Notes: generated by a model from the letters alone, not told the origin. 64,000 bases of DNA from Leclercia sp. S52 (GCF_039727615.1 NZ_CP152474.1:2914001-2978000), one strand, 5' to 3'; positions 28,006 to 39,766 are shown, counted from the first letter of the stretch. Translations and numbers: made by a program.

Positions 28006-29379
28006 ATGACAAAAACTCCCACAGATGGCCTGCCGTTACCGCAGCGCTATGGTGCGATTGCGACCATTATCATTGGTATTTCCATGGCGGTGCTGGATGG
28101 TGCCATCGCTAACGTCGCCCTGCCGACTATCGCCAGCGACCTGCATGCCTCGCCGGCCAGTTCGATCTGGATCGTCAACGCCTATCAGATAGCGATTGTT
28201 ATCTCGCTGCTTTCGTTCTCTTTCCTGGGGGACATGTTTGGCTACCGCCGGGTGTATCAGTGCGGACTGGCGGTCTTTACCCTGACCTCCCTGTTCTGCG
28301 CCCTTTCGGACACCCTGCACACCCTGACGCTGGCGCGCATCGCTCAGGGGTTTGGCGGCGCGGCGCTGATGAGCGTCAATACCGCATTGATACGTCTTAT
28401 CTATCCGCAGCGGCATCTGGGTCGGGGAATGGGTATTAACTCCTTTATTGTCGCCGTCTCCTCGGCGGCGGGGCCGACGATTGCCGCGGCGATCCTCTCG
28501 GTGGCCTCCTGGCAGTGGCTGTTCCTGATCAACGTCCCGCTGGGGATCGTGGCGCTGCTGTTCGCTCTGCGCTATTTGCCCGCCAACGGCCCGAAAAGCA
28601 GCATGCCTAAATTCGATCTGCCGAGCGCGGTGATGAACGCCCTCACCTTTGGCCTGCTGATCACCGCCCTGAGCGGTTTCGCTCAGGGACAGTCGCTGAC
28701 GTTGATTGCCGGCGAGGTCGTGGCGCTGCTAGCGATCGGCTTCTTCTTCGTGCGTCGTCAGCTGTCGCTGCCGGTGCCGTTACTGCCGGTGGATCTGCTG
28801 CGTATTCCGCTCTTCTCCCTCTCCATCTGCACCTCAATATGCTCCTTCTGCGCGCAGATGCTGGCCCTGGTCTCCCTGCCTTTCTTCCTGCAGAGCGTGA
28901 TTGGCCGTTCAGAGGTGGAAACGGGTCTGCTGTTAACGCCCTGGCCGCTGGCGACTATGGTGATGGCACCGCTGGCAGGTTATCTGATTGAGCGGGTGCA
29001 TGCGGGATTACTGGGGGCGCTGGGGATGGTGATAATGGCTGCCGGTCTTTTTGCCCTCGCCCTGCTGCCCGCGGCACCGCACGATCTGGATATTATCTGG
29101 CGGATGGTGCTGTGCGGGGCGGGCTTTGGTCTGTTCCAGTCGCCGAATAACCATACCATCATCACCGCCGCCCCACGCCATCGCAGCGGCGGTGCCAGCG
29201 GCATGCTGGGCACCGCCCGGCTGCTGGGGCAAAGTACCGGCGCGGCGCTGGTGGCCTTAATGTTTAACCTGGCCGGGCAAAGCGGCACGCATCTGGCGCT
29301 GCTGACCGCCGGCACGCTGGCGACCGTCGCGGCCATCATCAGCGGGCTACGGATAACGCAGCCACGTTCGCAGGCATAA
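28006..29379 (+). CDS. yebQ: MFS transporter YebQ
   Basis: A major facilitator of 457 residues (E. coli 457), DHA2-type with about 14 hydrophobic helices. It carries the GDMFGYRRVYQ loop (motif A) and LDGAIANVALPTIASDL in helix 1, typical of drug:H+ antiporters. Its substrate is not known. It is divergent from kdgR with a 178-base gap and therefore a plausible KdgR target, though I could not identify a box with confidence. It ends at a bidirectional terminator. Confidence 0.92.
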   Translation: MTKTPTDGLPLPQRYGAIATIIIGISMAVLDGAIANVALPTIASDLHASPASSIWIVNAYQIAIVISLLSFSFLGDMFGYRRVYQCGLAVFTLTSLFCALSDTLHTLTLARIAQGFGGAALMSVNTALIRLIYPQRHLGRGMGINSFIVAVSSAAGPTIAAAILSVASWQWLFLINVPLGIVALLFALRYLPANGPKSSMPKFDLPSAVMNALTFGLLITALSGFAQGQSLTLIAGEVVALLAIGFFFVRRQLSLPVPLLPVDLLRIPLFSLSICTSICSFCAQMLALVSLPFFLQSVIGRSEVETGLLLTPWPLATMVMAPLAGYLIERVHAGLLGALGMVIMAAGLFALALLPAAPHDLDIIWRMVLCGAGFGLFQSPNNHTIITAAPRHRSGGASGMLGTARLLGQSTGAALVALMFNLAGQSGTHLALLTAGTLATVAAIISGLRITQPRSQA

Positions 29380-29409
29380 AAAAAGCGCGTCCCGGGACGC
29401 GCTTTTTTA
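29378..29409. terminator. Bidirectional terminator between yebQ and htpX
   Basis: AAAAGCGCGTCCC and GGGACGCGCTTTT form a near-perfect palindrome with an A run on one flank and a T run on the other. It serves both convergent genes; the palindrome starts at the yebQ stop. Confidence 0.9.
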
Positions 29410-29426
29410 TTTCCGATACGAAGCCG

Positions 29427-30308
29427 TTATTTCAGGTACTCGCCGCTACGCAGCGCTTCGATACGCTTGTCCAGCGGTGGGTGGGACATGAACAGTTCGC
29501 TCAGCGATTTCGATTTACCGTTAATGCAGAACGCCATCATGCTGGAGGCTTCCTGCGGCTCGTAGCTGGTTTTCAGACGCTGCAGCGCGGCAATCATCTT
29601 CTCGCGGCCCACCAGTTTGGCTGAGCCGGCATCCGCATGGAACTCACGGTGACGGGAGAACCACATGGTGATAATGCTCGCCAGAATACCAAACACCAGT
29701 TCCAGCACCATAGAGACCGCAAAGTAGATCAGCGGGTTGCCGTTGCTGGCTTCGCCTTCCTCACGATCGCCACCCATAAAGCCGGCGGCAATCTGCGCGA
29801 TAATACGCGAGATAAAGATAACGAAGGTGTTCACTACGCCCTGAACCAGGGTCATGGTCACCATATCGCCGTTGGCAATGTGACTGATCTCATGAGCGAT
29901 AACCGCCTCGGCTTCGTCACGGCTCATGTTCTGCAACAGGCCGGTACTGACCGCAACCAGAGACGCGTCACGACGCGCACCGGTGGCGAAGGCGTTGATA
30001 TCGGGCGCGTGATAGATCGCCACCTGCGGCATCGCAATACCCGCCTGGCGGGCCTGGTTGGCAACGGTGGACATCAGCCACTGTTCCATATCGTTACGCG
30101 GTTGCTCAATAACCTCGCCGCCCACGGACTTGAGCGCCATCCACTTGGACATCAGCAGCGAGACAAAGGAGCCACCGAAACCAAACAGCAGCGCCATGAT
30201 TAACAAGCCCTGAACGCTGCTCGACTGAATTCCTGTCAGGCTAAGTACCAGCCCGAAGACCACCATGACCGCAAGGTTGGTGAGCAGGAAGAGCGCGATT
30301 CGCATCAT
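29427..30308 (-). CDS. htpX: Membrane zinc metalloprotease HtpX
   Basis: An inner-membrane M48 protease of 293 residues (E. coli 293) for quality control of membrane proteins alongside FtsH. Two N-terminal helices (about 4-22 and 33-52) precede the catalytic HExxH (AHEISH, about 139-143). A second hydrophobic hairpin (about 158-212) precedes the downstream Glu ligand in the EFHADAGS segment. In E. coli it is induced by CpxR; I did not assign a Cpx box. Confidence 0.96.
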   Translation of the reverse strand: MMRIALFLLTNLAVMVVFGLVLSLTGIQSSSVQGLLIMALLFGFGGSFVSLLMSKWMALKSVGGEVIEQPRNDMEQWLMSTVANQARQAGIAMPQVAIYHAPDINAFATGARRDASLVAVSTGLLQNMSRDEAEAVIAHEISHIANGDMVTMTLVQGVVNTFVIFISRIIAQIAAGFMGGDREEGEASNGNPLIYFAVSMVLELVFGILASIITMWFSRHREFHADAGSAKLVGREKMIAALQRLKTSYEPQEASSMMAFCINGKSKSLSELFMSHPPLDKRIEALRSGEYLK

Positions 30309-30464
30309 AATATTCTTTTAACCTCAGTTTAACAAAACGCACTATGCGATTACCCACATCGTATGGGTATTCCGTATATTTTCAAGGATTGCAGCGGCGT
30401 AAGTCACCAGAAAGACACAACTTTACATAGCAAAATGACTGGCTGACGGCAGGATGCGGTTAAC

Positions 30465-30494
30465 AAAAAAACAGGCACAATTTCTTGTGCCTGT
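30465..30494 (-). terminator. Rho-independent terminator after prc
   Basis: Perfect 10-base arms ACAGGCACAA/TTGTGCCTGT with a 4-base loop lie just after the prc stop, followed on the minus strand by a T run. Confidence 0.92.
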
Positions 30495-30501
30495 TTGGGG
30501 G

Positions 30502-32550
30502 TTATTTCGCTGGTTTGGGGTCGCCGGCAGGATGGTCTTTTTCCAGTTGCGCCAGGTCAATGGCGATCTTCACCGTCTCATCAAGATACGGATCGGGCTC
30601 CTGGTAATCCTTCGGCAGGTCGTCCAGTTTTTTGAGAAGCGGCTTACCTTCACGTTTAAAGCGGTCGTTGATACGCGCCAGACGTGTTGCATCATCCTCT
30701 TCGTTCTCTTTCAGACGCTGAGCGTAGTTCAGAGAAACGATATTGCGTTTCGCTTTCAGGGCATTGAAACGGGCAATATCCTTCACGATGTACTGGAACT
30801 CAGGATCTTTGGCGATGCGATCGTCGTGCTGCTTCAACAGCGCCGGACCAAACTGAGTCATATCGCCCGACTTCACGTAGGTGGCAGCATTAACGCTATC
30901 CCACGGCAACGCATTATCTTCGAACTTCTCGCCGGTTTCCGTCTCTTCAGTGCCTGTCGGCATGATGATATCCGGGGTCACGCCTTTACGCTGGGTACTG
31001 CCGCCATTCACGCGATAGAACTTCTGAATGGTGTACTGTACCGAGCCCAGCGCTGGCCATTCCGGTCGCAGCATCTGATCGTAAATGCGGTTCAGGGAAC
31101 GGTACTGCTGCACCGTGCCTTTCCCGAAGGTCGGTTCGCCAACGATCAATGCGCGGCTGTAATCCTGCATTGCGGCGGCAAAGATCTCCGATGCCGAAGC
31201 ACTGAAGCGATCGACCAGCACCACCAGCGGGCCTTTATAGTAAACAACGCCATCGGTATCGGCATCTTCACGCACTTTACCGTTGTTGTCGCGTACCTGT
31301 ACCACCGGACCGGACGGGATAAACAGACCCGAAAGCGAAACCGCTTCGGTTAGGGCGCCGCCGCCGTTGGTACGCAGATCGATAATCACGCTCTTAACGT
31401 TTTGTTTTTCAAGCTTCTGCAGCTGAACCTTGACGTCGTCCGTCAGGCCTACGTAGAAACCAGGAATATCCAGCACGCCGACCTTGTCTTTACCCACGGT
31501 TTTCACCGACATTTTCACCGCGCGATCTTCCAGACGGATACGCTCACGGGTCAGGGTAACGATTCGGGTCTTGGTGCCTTTACCGGCAGGCAGAATTTCC
31601 AGACGGACCTTGCTGCCTTTCGGCCCTTTAATCAGGGCAACCACATCATCCAGACGCCAGCCGATAACATCGACCATGTTCTGACCAACCTGGCCAACCC
31701 CCACAATGCGATCGCCTACGCTAATCGCTTTGCTCTTGGCAGCCGGGCCACCGGCAACCATGGAGTTGATGACGGTGTAATCGTCGTCCATCTGCAGCAC
31801 CGCACCAATCCCCTCAAGAGAGAGGCTCATTTCGGTGTTGAACTGCTCGGTGTTGCGCGGAGAGAGATAGTTGGTGTGCGGATCGATTTCGTGCGCGAAG
31901 GCGGTCATCGCCAGCGAGAACACATCTTCACTGTTGGTCTGCGCCAGGCGACGAATGGCAAATTTGTAGCGGCGGGTCAGCGTTTCGCGGATCTCTTTCT
32001 CATCTTTACCGGTGAGTTTGAGGCTCAGCTCATCGTACTTCACTTTGCTGTCCCACAGCGCATTCAGCTCGGCTTCATCTTTCGGCCACGGCGACTTACT
32101 GCGGTCAAGATTAAAGGTGTCGTTACCCGTGAAGTCCATCGGACGTTCAAGCACCTTAAGCGCATACTGATAGCGCTCGAAACGGCGTTTCTGCGACAGG
32201 TTATACAGGTCGTAGAACAGGTCCAGCTTGCCGCTGCGTAACTCGTCGCCCACTTCAGACTGCTTTTTGGCAAACTGTTCGACATCGCTGGCCAGCAGGA
32301 CGTTGTGACTGTAGTCCAGCAGGTTCAGATAGCGGTCGAAAATTTTTGTCGAAAAGGCCTTATCGAGGTCGAACTGACGATAGTGCGAACGGGTGAAGCG
32401 CGAGGTGACGCGCTCACTGACCGTTGCGTGCTGGGTCTCTTCCTTCAGTACCGGAATTTGATCGACACGCGTAATCTCGTCCACAGCGAAAGCGTGGCCT
32501 GTTATCGCAAACAGGCCAGCCAGCGCGGTGAGCTTAAAAAATGTGTTCAT
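30502..32550 (-). CDS. prc: Periplasmic tail-specific protease Prc
   Basis: Prc degrades periplasmic proteins with nonpolar C-termini, processes FtsI and, with the adaptor NlpI, regulates the hydrolase MepS. It has 682 residues including a signal peptide (cleavage after HAFA). A PDZ domain (about 238-322) precedes the S41 serine-lysine core, with the catalytic Ser in RFSASASEIFAAAM and Lys in FGKGTVQQY. ATG 32550 (MNTFFKLTALAGL) is the homologous start; the frame runs upstream to 32598 into the end of proQ. proQ is 19 bases upstream on the same strand. Confidence 0.96.
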   Translation of the reverse strand: MNTFFKLTALAGLFAITGHAFAVDEITRVDQIPVLKEETQHATVSERVTSRFTRSHYRQFDLDKAFSTKIFDRYLNLLDYSHNVLLASDVEQFAKKQSEVGDELRSGKLDLFYDLYNLSQKRRFERYQYALKVLERPMDFTGNDTFNLDRSKSPWPKDEAELNALWDSKVKYDELSLKLTGKDEKEIRETLTRRYKFAIRRLAQTNSEDVFSLAMTAFAHEIDPHTNYLSPRNTEQFNTEMSLSLEGIGAVLQMDDDYTVINSMVAGGPAAKSKAISVGDRIVGVGQVGQNMVDVIGWRLDDVVALIKGPKGSKVRLEILPAGKGTKTRIVTLTRERIRLEDRAVKMSVKTVGKDKVGVLDIPGFYVGLTDDVKVQLQKLEKQNVKSVIIDLRTNGGGALTEAVSLSGLFIPSGPVVQVRDNNGKVREDADTDGVVYYKGPLVVLVDRFSASASEIFAAAMQDYSRALIVGEPTFGKGTVQQYRSLNRIYDQMLRPEWPALGSVQYTIQKFYRVNGGSTQRKGVTPDIIMPTGTEETETGEKFEDNALPWDSVNAATYVKSGDMTQFGPALLKQHDDRIAKDPEFQYIVKDIARFNALKAKRNIVSLNYAQRLKENEEDDATRLARINDRFKREGKPLLKKLDDLPKDYQEPDPYLDETVKIAIDLAQLEKDHPAGDPKPAK

Positions 32551-32569
32551 GCCGGGCTTGGCCTCCGTT

Positions 32570-33256
32570 TTAGAACAACAAGTGTTCTGCGCGTACAATC
32601 ATTGACAGACCAGAAGTCAGCTGTACACGAACGCCATCTTTGGTGATTTCCAGTACGGTGGCATCCATAGCGTTGTTGCCCGCTTTCACCTTCAGAGACT
32701 GACCGACGCTCAGGGCGGTAATGTCAGAAACCGGGGTGTGGCGCGGCTCTTCACGAGGCGCACGCGGGGCTTTTGCCGCCGGTTGCTCAGCACGTGGCTT
32801 ACGCTCGGTGTTCTCTTTGCGACGCGGTGCAGGACGTGGCTTGCGTTCACGGCGAGGCGCTTCTTCCTGGCCATTGGCCGCGGCCGCTTCGCGTTTCTTC
32901 GCCTGCTGTTCAGCACGCTGAGCCTGAACTCGCGCTTTGGCTTCTTCGAGCTGCTTACGGGCGTGCTCTACGTGTTGCTCATCCAGCACACCGCATGGGT
33001 TGCCGTCGAGATCGACACGCGTCGCGCCCGCTTTGATACCATACAGGTAACGCCAGCTCGAAGTATAAAGACGTAAGGCGGAGCGGAGTTGGGTTTTGCT
33101 GAGGTTCATCTCACCTTCAACACGCTCTACCAGATCCTGAAAAATACCAATTTTCAGGGGACGAGCTTCGCCTTCGGCACTAAAACATTGAGGAAAACGT
33201 TCGGCCAAAAACGCGATAACTTCTTTACTGCTATTCAACTTAGGTTGATTTTCCAT
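32570..33256 (-). CDS. proQ: RNA chaperone ProQ
   Basis: A FinO-domain global RNA-binding protein of 228 residues (E. coli 232). The N-terminal FinO domain (about 1-120) includes [19 protein letters not shown] and [12 protein letters not shown] long basic Arg/Lys/Pro/Ala linker (about 120-178) is followed by the C-terminal Tudor-like domain ([21 protein letters not shown]). It binds structured sRNAs and mRNA 3' ends. It heads a two-gene unit with prc, as in E. coli. Confidence 0.97.
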   Translation of the reverse strand: MENQPKLNSSKEVIAFLAERFPQCFSAEGEARPLKIGIFQDLVERVEGEMNLSKTQLRSALRLYTSSWRYLYGIKAGATRVDLDGNPCGVLDEQHVEHARKQLEEAKARVQAQRAEQQAKKREAAAANGQEEAPRRERKPRPAPRRKENTERKPRAEQPAAKAPRAPREEPRHTPVSDITALSVGQSLKVKAGNNAMDATVLEITKDGVRVQLTSGLSMIVRAEHLLF

Positions 33257-33353
33257 GAAATTTCCTGATTACAACGGACGTTGCCGACAAGCCGCAGGCA
33301 TGAACAGGCGTCATTATAATGACGCCATCGGTAAATGCTACGTTATCCGTTGA

Positions 33354-33851
33354 TTATCCTGCGACGCTCGCAAAGAATTTATGATAATCGGTCGCGGCGA
33401 GGACGTTTTCAAGGTTCGCCGCCAGCTCGCGCAGCCCCTGCTCATCCTCGTGGGTAAAGCGATTAAAGACCGTGCTATCGATATCCAGTACACCAATAAT
33501 CTGATTATTCACTTTCAGAGGAAGTACGATTTCAGCATTGCTGGCGCTGTCGCAGGCGATATGCCCGTCGAACGCGTGGACGTCGTCAACACGCTGCACC
33601 TGGTCTTGCGCTACCGCGGTACCACACACGCCGCGCCCGACCGGAATACGTACGCAGGCCAGTTTGCCCTGGAAGGGCCCCAGCACCAGCGTCTCGCCTT
33701 CCAGCAGATAGAAACCGGCCCAGTTCACATCAGACAGACGTTCGAAAAGTAACGCGCTGGTATTGGCCAGCGTGGCTAAAAAACTGGTTTCACCTGCCAT
33801 CAATGCCTGAAAGTCACGGTTCAAATCCGCGTAGAATTCTGTTTTGTTCAT
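33354..33851 (-). CDS. msrC: Free methionine-(R)-sulfoxide reductase MsrC
   Basis: A GAF-domain enzyme of 165 residues (E. coli 165) that reduces free Met-R-sulfoxide, using Cys residues for catalysis and resolution. The three conserved Cys are visible in KLACVRIPVG, GRGVCGTAV and GHIACDSAS. The GAF fold end is IIGVLDIDSTVFNRF. A single-gene unit, divergent from letA with a 131-base gap. Confidence 0.95.
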   Translation of the reverse strand: MNKTEFYADLNRDFQALMAGETSFLATLANTSALLFERLSDVNWAGFYLLEGETLVLGPFQGKLACVRIPVGRGVCGTAVAQDQVQRVDDVHAFDGHIACDSASNAEIVLPLKVNNQIIGVLDIDSTVFNRFTHEDEQGLRELAANLENVLAATDYHKFFASVAG

Positions 33852-33982
33852 TATTCAATCACTTGGTTGTCTTACAAAATTACAGCATAGCCTATTAAAA
33901 TAAGCATTATTTACGTTCATGCTCAAGATGAATCCATTCATGAGTTAAGATAACTAATAACTATCCTTTTCTAGCGCGACCG

Positions 33983-35266
33983 ATGGCCCTTAAAACACCG
34001 AAAATAACACCGGCGAAAAAGATTACTGTGCATGCGGTCGGCGATGCGCTGCCCCGTGCACATTATCAGCGTTGCCCACAATGCGATACGCTTTTTACGT
34101 TGCCAAAGATGAAATCATACCAAAGTGCTTTCTGCCCGCGCTGCAACGCAAAAATCCGCGATGGACGCGACTGGTCCCTGACGCGACTGGCCGCGATGGC
34201 CGTCACCATGATGCTGCTGATGCCCTTTGCCTGGAGCGAACCGCTGCTCAGTTTGCACCTGTTAGGCGTACGCATCGACGCCAACCTGCTGCAGGGGATC
34301 TGGCAGATGACCCGCCAGGGCGATCCCCTCACCGCCTCGATGGTGTTGTTCTGTACCGTTGGTGCCCCGGTGGTGCTGGTGGCCGCCATCGCCTATCTGT
34401 GGTTTGGCAATATTCTGGGAATGAACCTGCGCCCGGTGCTGCTGATGCTGGAGAGGCTCAAGGAGTGGGTGATGCTGGATATCTACCTGGTGGGGATCGT
34501 TGTGGCCTCGATCAAGGTGCAGGATTACGCCTGGCTGCAGCCCGGCAGTGGCCTGTTCGCCTTTATCGCGCTGGTGATCCTGAGCATTCTCACTCTAATC
34601 CACCTGAACGTAGAGCAGCTCTGGGAGCGGTTTTATCCCCAGCGCCCTGCCACCCGCTACAATACCGATCTGCGGGTCTGTCTGGGCTGTCACTATACTG
34701 GGCTGCCCGACGCGCGCGGCCGCTGTCCACGATGCCATATTCCGCTGCGCCTGCGCCGCCACAACAGCCTGCAAAAATGCTGGGCGGCGCTGATCGCCTC
34801 GCTGATATTGCTGTTACCGGCCAACCTGTTGCCCATCTCGGTGATTTACGTCAACGGCGCGCGCCAGGAAGATACCATTATGTCGGGCATTATCTCGCTG
34901 GCGCAGAGCAACATCGCCGTCGCGGCCGTGGTGTTTATCGCCAGTATTCTGGTGCCCTTTACCAAAGTTGTCGTGATGTTTACTCTGCTCGTCAGTATTC
35001 ATTTCAAATGTGAACAGGGGCTGAGAACCCGCATACTGCTGTTGCGTTTCGTTACCTGGATTGGCCGCTGGTCAATGCTGGATCTGTTTGTTATTTCGTT
35101 GATGATGTCGCTGATCAATCGCGATCAGCTCCTTGCTTTTACTATGGGACCCGCGGCGCTCTATTTCGGCACTGCGGTGATATTGACTATTCTTGCAGTG
35201 GAATGGCTGGATAGCCGCTTACTTTGGGATGCACATGAGTCAGGAAACGCCAGCTTCGCCGACTGA
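33983..35266 (+). CDS. letA: Lipid transport membrane protein LetA (YebS)
   Basis: A PqiA-family inner membrane protein of 427 residues (E. coli 427) that works with LetB in lipid transport between inner and outer membranes. Two zinc-ribbon modules (CPQC...CPRC near residues 31-53 and CLGC...CPRC near 234-254) each precede a block of transmembrane helices. letB starts inside the end of this gene, so the two are translationally linked. Confidence 0.95.
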   Translation: MALKTPKITPAKKITVHAVGDALPRAHYQRCPQCDTLFTLPKMKSYQSAFCPRCNAKIRDGRDWSLTRLAAMAVTMMLLMPFAWSEPLLSLHLLGVRIDANLLQGIWQMTRQGDPLTASMVLFCTVGAPVVLVAAIAYLWFGNILGMNLRPVLLMLERLKEWVMLDIYLVGIVVASIKVQDYAWLQPGSGLFAFIALVILSILTLIHLNVEQLWERFYPQRPATRYNTDLRVCLGCHYTGLPDARGRCPRCHIPLRLRRHNSLQKCWAALIASLILLLPANLLPISVIYVNGARQEDTIMSGIISLAQSNIAVAAVVFIASILVPFTKVVVMFTLLVSIHFKCEQGLRTRILLLRFVTWIGRWSMLDLFVISLMMSLINRDQLLAFTMGPAALYFGTAVILTILAVEWLDSRLLWDAHESGNASFAD

Positions 35267-37868
35267 AGCGCGAGTTAAAACAAAACGTCGTATTTCGCCT
35301 TTCTGGTTACTGCCGGTTATCGCTCTGATGATCGCCGGCTGGTTAATCTGGACCAGTTACGAGGATCGCGGCAATACCATTACCATTGATTTCCAGAGCG
35401 CCGACGGCATCGTTGCGGGCCGTACGCCCGTACGCTTCCAGGGGGTTGAGGTGGGCACCGTCCAGGATATCTCCCTGGACAAGAACCTGAATAAAATTGA
35501 GGTTCGCGCCAGCATCAAGTCCGACATGAAGGATGCCCTGCGGGAAGAGACGCAGTTCTGGCTGGTGACGCCGAAAGCCTCGCTGGCGGGGGTCTCCGGG
35601 CTGGATGCGCTGGTCGGCGGTAACTACATCGGCATGATGCCGGGCAAAGGTGAGCCACAGGATCACTTTACCGCCCTGGATACGCAGCCGAAATACCGGC
35701 TCAACAACGGCGATCTGATGATCCATCTGCACGCGCCGGATCTGGGCTCACTGAACAGCGGGTCGCTGGTCTATTTCCGCAAGATCCCCGTCGGTCGCGT
35801 CTATGACTACGCCATCACCCCCAACAAGCAGGGGGTGACCATCGACGTGCTGATTGAACGACGCTTTACCTCGCTGGTGAAAAAAGGCAGCCGCTTCTGG
35901 AACGTCTCCGGCGTCGATGCCGATCTGAGCCTGAGCGGGGCTAAAGTGAAGCTGGAAAGCCTGGCGGCGCTGGTGAATGGCGCTATCGCCTTCGACTCGC
36001 CGGAAGGCTCTGAGCCCGCCACCCAGGAAGATGATTTCGGCCTGTATAAAGATCTGGCCCACAGCCAGCGCGGCGTGATCGTCAAGCTGACCCTCCCCTC
36101 TGCGGATGGTCTGAAGGCCGACTCCACGCCGCTGATGTACCAGGGACTACAGGTGGGGCAGCTCACCAAAATGACGCTCAATCCTGGCGGTCTGGTCACC
36201 GGTGAAATGACCGTTGACCCGAGTGTGGTCGATCTGCTGCGGGAAAAAACGCGCATCGAGATGCGCAGTCCTAAACTGTCGCTCAGCAACCCCAGCGTCA
36301 GCAGCCTGCTCACGGGCAGTACCTTTGAGCTGATCCCCGGCGGCGGCGAACCGGTGAACCAGTTCACTATCGCCCCAGCCGATAAGGCGCTGTTACAAAA
36401 ACCCGGCGTCCTGACCGTGAACCTTAGCGCCCCGGAAAGCTATGGTATCGACGCGGGTCAGCCGCTGATCCTGCACGGCGTGCAGATTGGCCAGGTGCTT
36501 GAGCGGTCACTGTCCAGCAAAGGGGTCACCTTTGAGGTGGCGATCGATCCGCAGTACCGCGAACTGGTGCATGGCGACAGTAAATTCGTGGTCAACAGCC
36601 GGGTAGATGTCAAAGTCGGGCTCGACGGCGTCGAGTTCCTGGCGGCCAGCGCCAGCGAATGGATCAGCGGCGGGATCCGTATCCTGCCGGGTGAGAAAGG
36701 TGCCATGCGCGACAGCTACCCGCTGTATGCCAACCTGGACAAAGCGCTCGAAAACAGCCTGAGCGATCTGCCGACCACCACCCTCACCCTGGTAGCCGAC
36801 ACCCTGCCGGACGTGCAGGCGGGCTCGGTGGTGCTGTATCGCAAATTCGAAGTGGGTGAAGTGATCCTCGTGCGCCCGCGCGCGAACGCCTTTGATATCG
36901 AACTGCATATCAAACCTGAATACCGCAAGCTGCTGACCAGTAACAGCGTGTTCTGGGCCGAAGGCGGGGCCAAAGTGCAGCTGAACGGCAGCGGGCTGAC
37001 GGTGCAAGCCTCCCCGCTCTCCCGTGCCCTGCGCGGCGCCATCAGCTTTGACAACCTGAGCGGCGCCAGCGCCAGCCAGCGTAAGGGTGACAAGCGGATC
37101 CTCTATCCGTCTGAAACCGCAGCCCGCGCGGTAGGCGGCCAGATCACCCTGCACGCTTTTGATGCGGGCAAGCTCGCCGAAGGGATGCCGGTGCGCTATC
37201 TGGGGATTGATATTGGTCAGGTCCAGAGCCTGAAGCTGATTACCGCCCGCAATGAAGTGCAGGCCACGGCGGTGCTTTATCCGGAATATGTCGATAACTT
37301 TGCCCGCGCCGGAACCCGTTTCTCGGTGATCACCCCGCAGATTTCCGCCGCGGGGGTGGAGCATCTGGATACCATTCTCCAGCCCTATATCAACGTCGAG
37401 CCCGGACAGGGCAAACCGCGCCGCGACTTTGAGCTGCAGGAAGCGACCATCACCGACTCACGCTATCTTGATGGCCTGAGCATCGTGGTGGAGGTGCCGG
37501 ATGCGGCATCGCTCGATATCGGTACGCCGGTACTGTTCCGCGGAATGGAAGTGGGTACAGTCACCGGCCTGACGCTGGGAACGCTCTCTGACCGGGTGAT
37601 GGTGGCCCTGCGCATCAGCGATCGCTATCAGCATCTGGTGCGTAACAACTCCGTCTTCTGGCTGGCCTCCGGCTATTCGCTCGATTTCGGCCTGACCGGC
37701 GGAGTAGTGAAAACCGGGACCTTCAATCAGTTTATCCGTGGGGGTATCGCCTTCGCGACGCCGCCGGGTACGCCGCTGGCGCCGAAATCTCAGCCCGGCA
37801 AGCACTTCCTGCTGCAGGAGAGCGAGCCGAAAGAGTGGCGCACCTGGGGAACCGCCCTGCCACGTTAA
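35235..37868 (+). CDS. letB: Seven-MCE intermembrane lipid tunnel LetB (YebT)
   Basis: A protein of 877 residues, exactly the E. coli length. An N-terminal helix (about 22-40) anchors it in the inner membrane. Seven consecutive MCE domains follow, each starting with a variant of [19 protein letters not shown]. In E. coli the hexamer forms a tunnel long enough to span the periplasm. ATG 35235 ([12 protein letters not shown]) is the homologous start, overlapping letA by 32 bases; the frame upstream is letA coding DNA. All seven repeats are intact. Confidence 0.96.
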   Translation: MSQETPASPTEARVKTKRRISPFWLLPVIALMIAGWLIWTSYEDRGNTITIDFQSADGIVAGRTPVRFQGVEVGTVQDISLDKNLNKIEVRASIKSDMKDALREETQFWLVTPKASLAGVSGLDALVGGNYIGMMPGKGEPQDHFTALDTQPKYRLNNGDLMIHLHAPDLGSLNSGSLVYFRKIPVGRVYDYAITPNKQGVTIDVLIERRFTSLVKKGSRFWNVSGVDADLSLSGAKVKLESLAALVNGAIAFDSPEGSEPATQEDDFGLYKDLAHSQRGVIVKLTLPSADGLKADSTPLMYQGLQVGQLTKMTLNPGGLVTGEMTVDPSVVDLLREKTRIEMRSPKLSLSNPSVSSLLTGSTFELIPGGGEPVNQFTIAPADKALLQKPGVLTVNLSAPESYGIDAGQPLILHGVQIGQVLERSLSSKGVTFEVAIDPQYRELVHGDSKFVVNSRVDVKVGLDGVEFLAASASEWISGGIRILPGEKGAMRDSYPLYANLDKALENSLSDLPTTTLTLVADTLPDVQAGSVVLYRKFEVGEVILVRPRANAFDIELHIKPEYRKLLTSNSVFWAEGGAKVQLNGSGLTVQASPLSRALRGAISFDNLSGASASQRKGDKRILYPSETAARAVGGQITLHAFDAGKLAEGMPVRYLGIDIGQVQSLKLITARNEVQATAVLYPEYVDNFARAGTRFSVITPQISAAGVEHLDTILQPYINVEPGQGKPRRDFELQEATITDSRYLDGLSIVVEVPDAASLDIGTPVLFRGMEVGTVTGLTLGTLSDRVMVALRISDRYQHLVRNNSVFWLASGYSLDFGLTGGVVKTGTFNQFIRGGIAFATPPGTPLAPKSQPGKHFLLQESEPKEWRTWGTALPR

Positions 37869-37875
37869 TGCCTGC

Positions 37876-37905
37876 GCTCCGGTGTCAACGCACCGGAGCC
37901 TTTGT
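37876..37905 (+). terminator. Hairpin between letB and rsmF
   Basis: GCTCCGGTG and CACCGGAGC pair perfectly around a 6-base loop, followed by a short CTTTGT tail. It is a weak terminator by its tail, so rsmF may be partly co-transcribed. Confidence 0.5.
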
Positions 37906-37945
37906 GGTACACTGCGCGCCTCTTTTTACTCCCTGTGGTGCGCTC

Positions 37946-39388
37946 GTGTCTCAACGTCCCGTCTATCTGCCAGATGAATTTCTGGCGCAAATGCGCCAGG
38001 CTCTGCCTGACCCTCTCGCTCTCGATGCGTTTATCGCCGCCTGCCAGCGCCCGCTGCGCCGCAGCCTGCGCGTCAATACCCTGAAAATCAGCGTGGCGGA
38101 TTTCCTCACGCTGGTCGCCCCGTACGGCTGGCAGCTTACGCCAGTGCCGTGGTGCGAAGAGGGATTCTGGATCGAACGTGACGATGAAGAAGCCCTGCCG
38201 CTGGGCAGCACCGCCGAGCACCTGAGCGGGCTGTTTTACATTCAGGAAGCCAGCTCCATGCTGCCGGTTGCCGCGCTCTTTGCCGACGACGACATGCCCG
38301 CCCGCGTGATGGACGTGGCGGCAGCCCCGGGTTCCAAAACCACTCAAATCGCCGCGCGGATGAAAAATCAGGGCGCAATCCTCGCCAATGAGTTCTCTGC
38401 CAGCCGCGTTAAAGTGCTGCATGCCAACATCAGCCGCTGCGGGATCAGCAACGTGGCGCTAACTCATTTTGATGGCCGCGTGTTTGGTGCCGCCCTGCCG
38501 GAAGCCTTTGATGCGATCCTGCTGGACGCCCCCTGCTCCGGCGAAGGCGTAGTGCGCAAAGATCCCGACGCGTTGAAGAACTGGTCCGTGGCCAGCAATC
38601 TGGAGATCGCCGCCACCCAGCGCGAGCTGATCGACAGCGCCTTCCATGCCCTGCGCCCTGGCGGCACCCTGGTCTACTCCACCTGCACCCTCAATCGCGA
38701 CGAGAACGAAGCGGTCTGCCTGTGGTTAAAAGAGCAGTATCCTGACGCGGTGGAATTTCTGCCGCTGAACGGTCTGTTCGCCAGCGCCAGTGAATGCGTC
38801 ACCCAGGAAGGCTTCCTGCACGTCTTCCCGCACATCTACGACTGCGAAGGCTTCTTCGTGGCGCGGCTGCGCAAAACCTCCGCTATCGCCCCGCTGCCGG
38901 TACCGAAATTTAAGGTGGGCAACTTCCCGTTTACGTCGCTGAAAACCCGCGAAGCCGCGCAGCTCACCGCTGCGGCAAATCTGGCCGGTTTGCACTGGGG
39001 AGAGAATCTGCGCCTGTGGCAGCGCGACAAAGAGGTGTGGTTATTCCCGACGGAGATTGAGCCGCTGATCGGTAAAGTGCGCTTCTCCCGCCTCGGCATC
39101 CGGCTGGCCGAAACGCACAACAAAGGTTATCGCTGGCAGCATGAAGCGGTGATCGCGCTGGCCGGCCAGGACAATACCTTTGCCTTAACCCAGCAGGAAG
39201 CGGAAGAGTGGTATCGCGGCCGCGATGTCTGGCCGCAGGAGAGCCCTGCCGGCGATGATGCGGTGGTGACGTATCAGGGTTTTCCCATCGGGCTGGCGAA
39301 AAAAGTGGGCTCACGTCTTAAGAACAGCTACCCGCGCGAACTGGTTCGCGATGGTCGTCTGTTTACCGGTAACGGCGACGCCAGCTAA
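37946..39388 (+). CDS. rsmF: 16S rRNA (cytosine-1407-C5) methyltransferase RsmF
   Basis: RsmF is a NOL1/NOP2/Sun-family m5C methyltransferase acting on C1407 of 16S rRNA. It has 480 residues (E. coli 479). SAM-binding [15 protein letters not shown] is followed by the two family Cys in [10 protein letters not shown] and [11 protein letters not shown], then a PUA-like C-terminal domain. The start is taken as GTG 37946 ([16 protein letters not shown]) by homology. The frame is open back to 37835, inside letB, without similarity. Confidence 0.93.
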   Translation: MSQRPVYLPDEFLAQMRQALPDPLALDAFIAACQRPLRRSLRVNTLKISVADFLTLVAPYGWQLTPVPWCEEGFWIERDDEEALPLGSTAEHLSGLFYIQEASSMLPVAALFADDDMPARVMDVAAAPGSKTTQIAARMKNQGAILANEFSASRVKVLHANISRCGISNVALTHFDGRVFGAALPEAFDAILLDAPCSGEGVVRKDPDALKNWSVASNLEIAATQRELIDSAFHALRPGGTLVYSTCTLNRDENEAVCLWLKEQYPDAVEFLPLNGLFASASECVTQEGFLHVFPHIYDCEGFFVARLRKTSAIAPLPVPKFKVGNFPFTSLKTREAAQLTAAANLAGLHWGENLRLWQRDKEVWLFPTEIEPLIGKVRFSRLGIRLAETHNKGYRWQHEAVIALAGQDNTFALTQQEAEEWYRGRDVWPQESPAGDDAVVTYQGFPIGLAKKVGSRLKNSYPRELVRDGRLFTGNGDAS

Positions 39389-39492
39389 AAAAAGGCACTT
39401 TTTTACTGGCACATTTGCTCTCCTTTGACCAGGCTGAAAGATGGGCGACCATACTGGTCGTACCAGACCACAGCATGATTCTGGAGAGCATT

Positions 39493-39732
39493 ATGACGAA
39501 AACCAATGTGCGCATTGGCGCATTCGAAATCGATGATGCCGAGTTAAACGGCGATACGCAGGGCGAACGAACGTTAACTATCCCCTGTAAGTCTGACCCC
39601 GATCTGTGCATGCAGCTCGACGCCTGGGATGCAGACACCAGCGTTCCGGCCCTTCTCGATGGCGAACACTCCGTACTCTACCGTGAGCATTACGATCACA
39701 ATTCCGATGCCTGGATCATGCGCCTTGCCTGA
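39493..39732 (+). CDS. yebV: Uncharacterised small protein YebV
   Basis: A protein of 79 residues (E. coli 78) starting MTKTNVRIGAFEIDDAEL, soluble, with one Cys pair in IPCKSDPDLCMQ. ATG 39493 has GGAGAG upstream. No function is known; yebW and pphA follow as in E. coli. Confidence 0.92.
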   Translation: MTKTNVRIGAFEIDDAELNGDTQGERTLTIPCKSDPDLCMQLDAWDADTSVPALLDGEHSVLYREHYDHNSDAWIMRLA

Positions 39733-39741
39733 TCCGGAGAG

Positions 39742-39766
39742 AACCCGCCCGCAGGCGGGTTATTTG
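39742..39766 (+). terminator. Probable terminator after yebV
   Basis: AACCCGCC and GGCGGGTT with a 4-base loop and a TATTTG tail, 10 bases after the yebV stop. Confidence 0.65.
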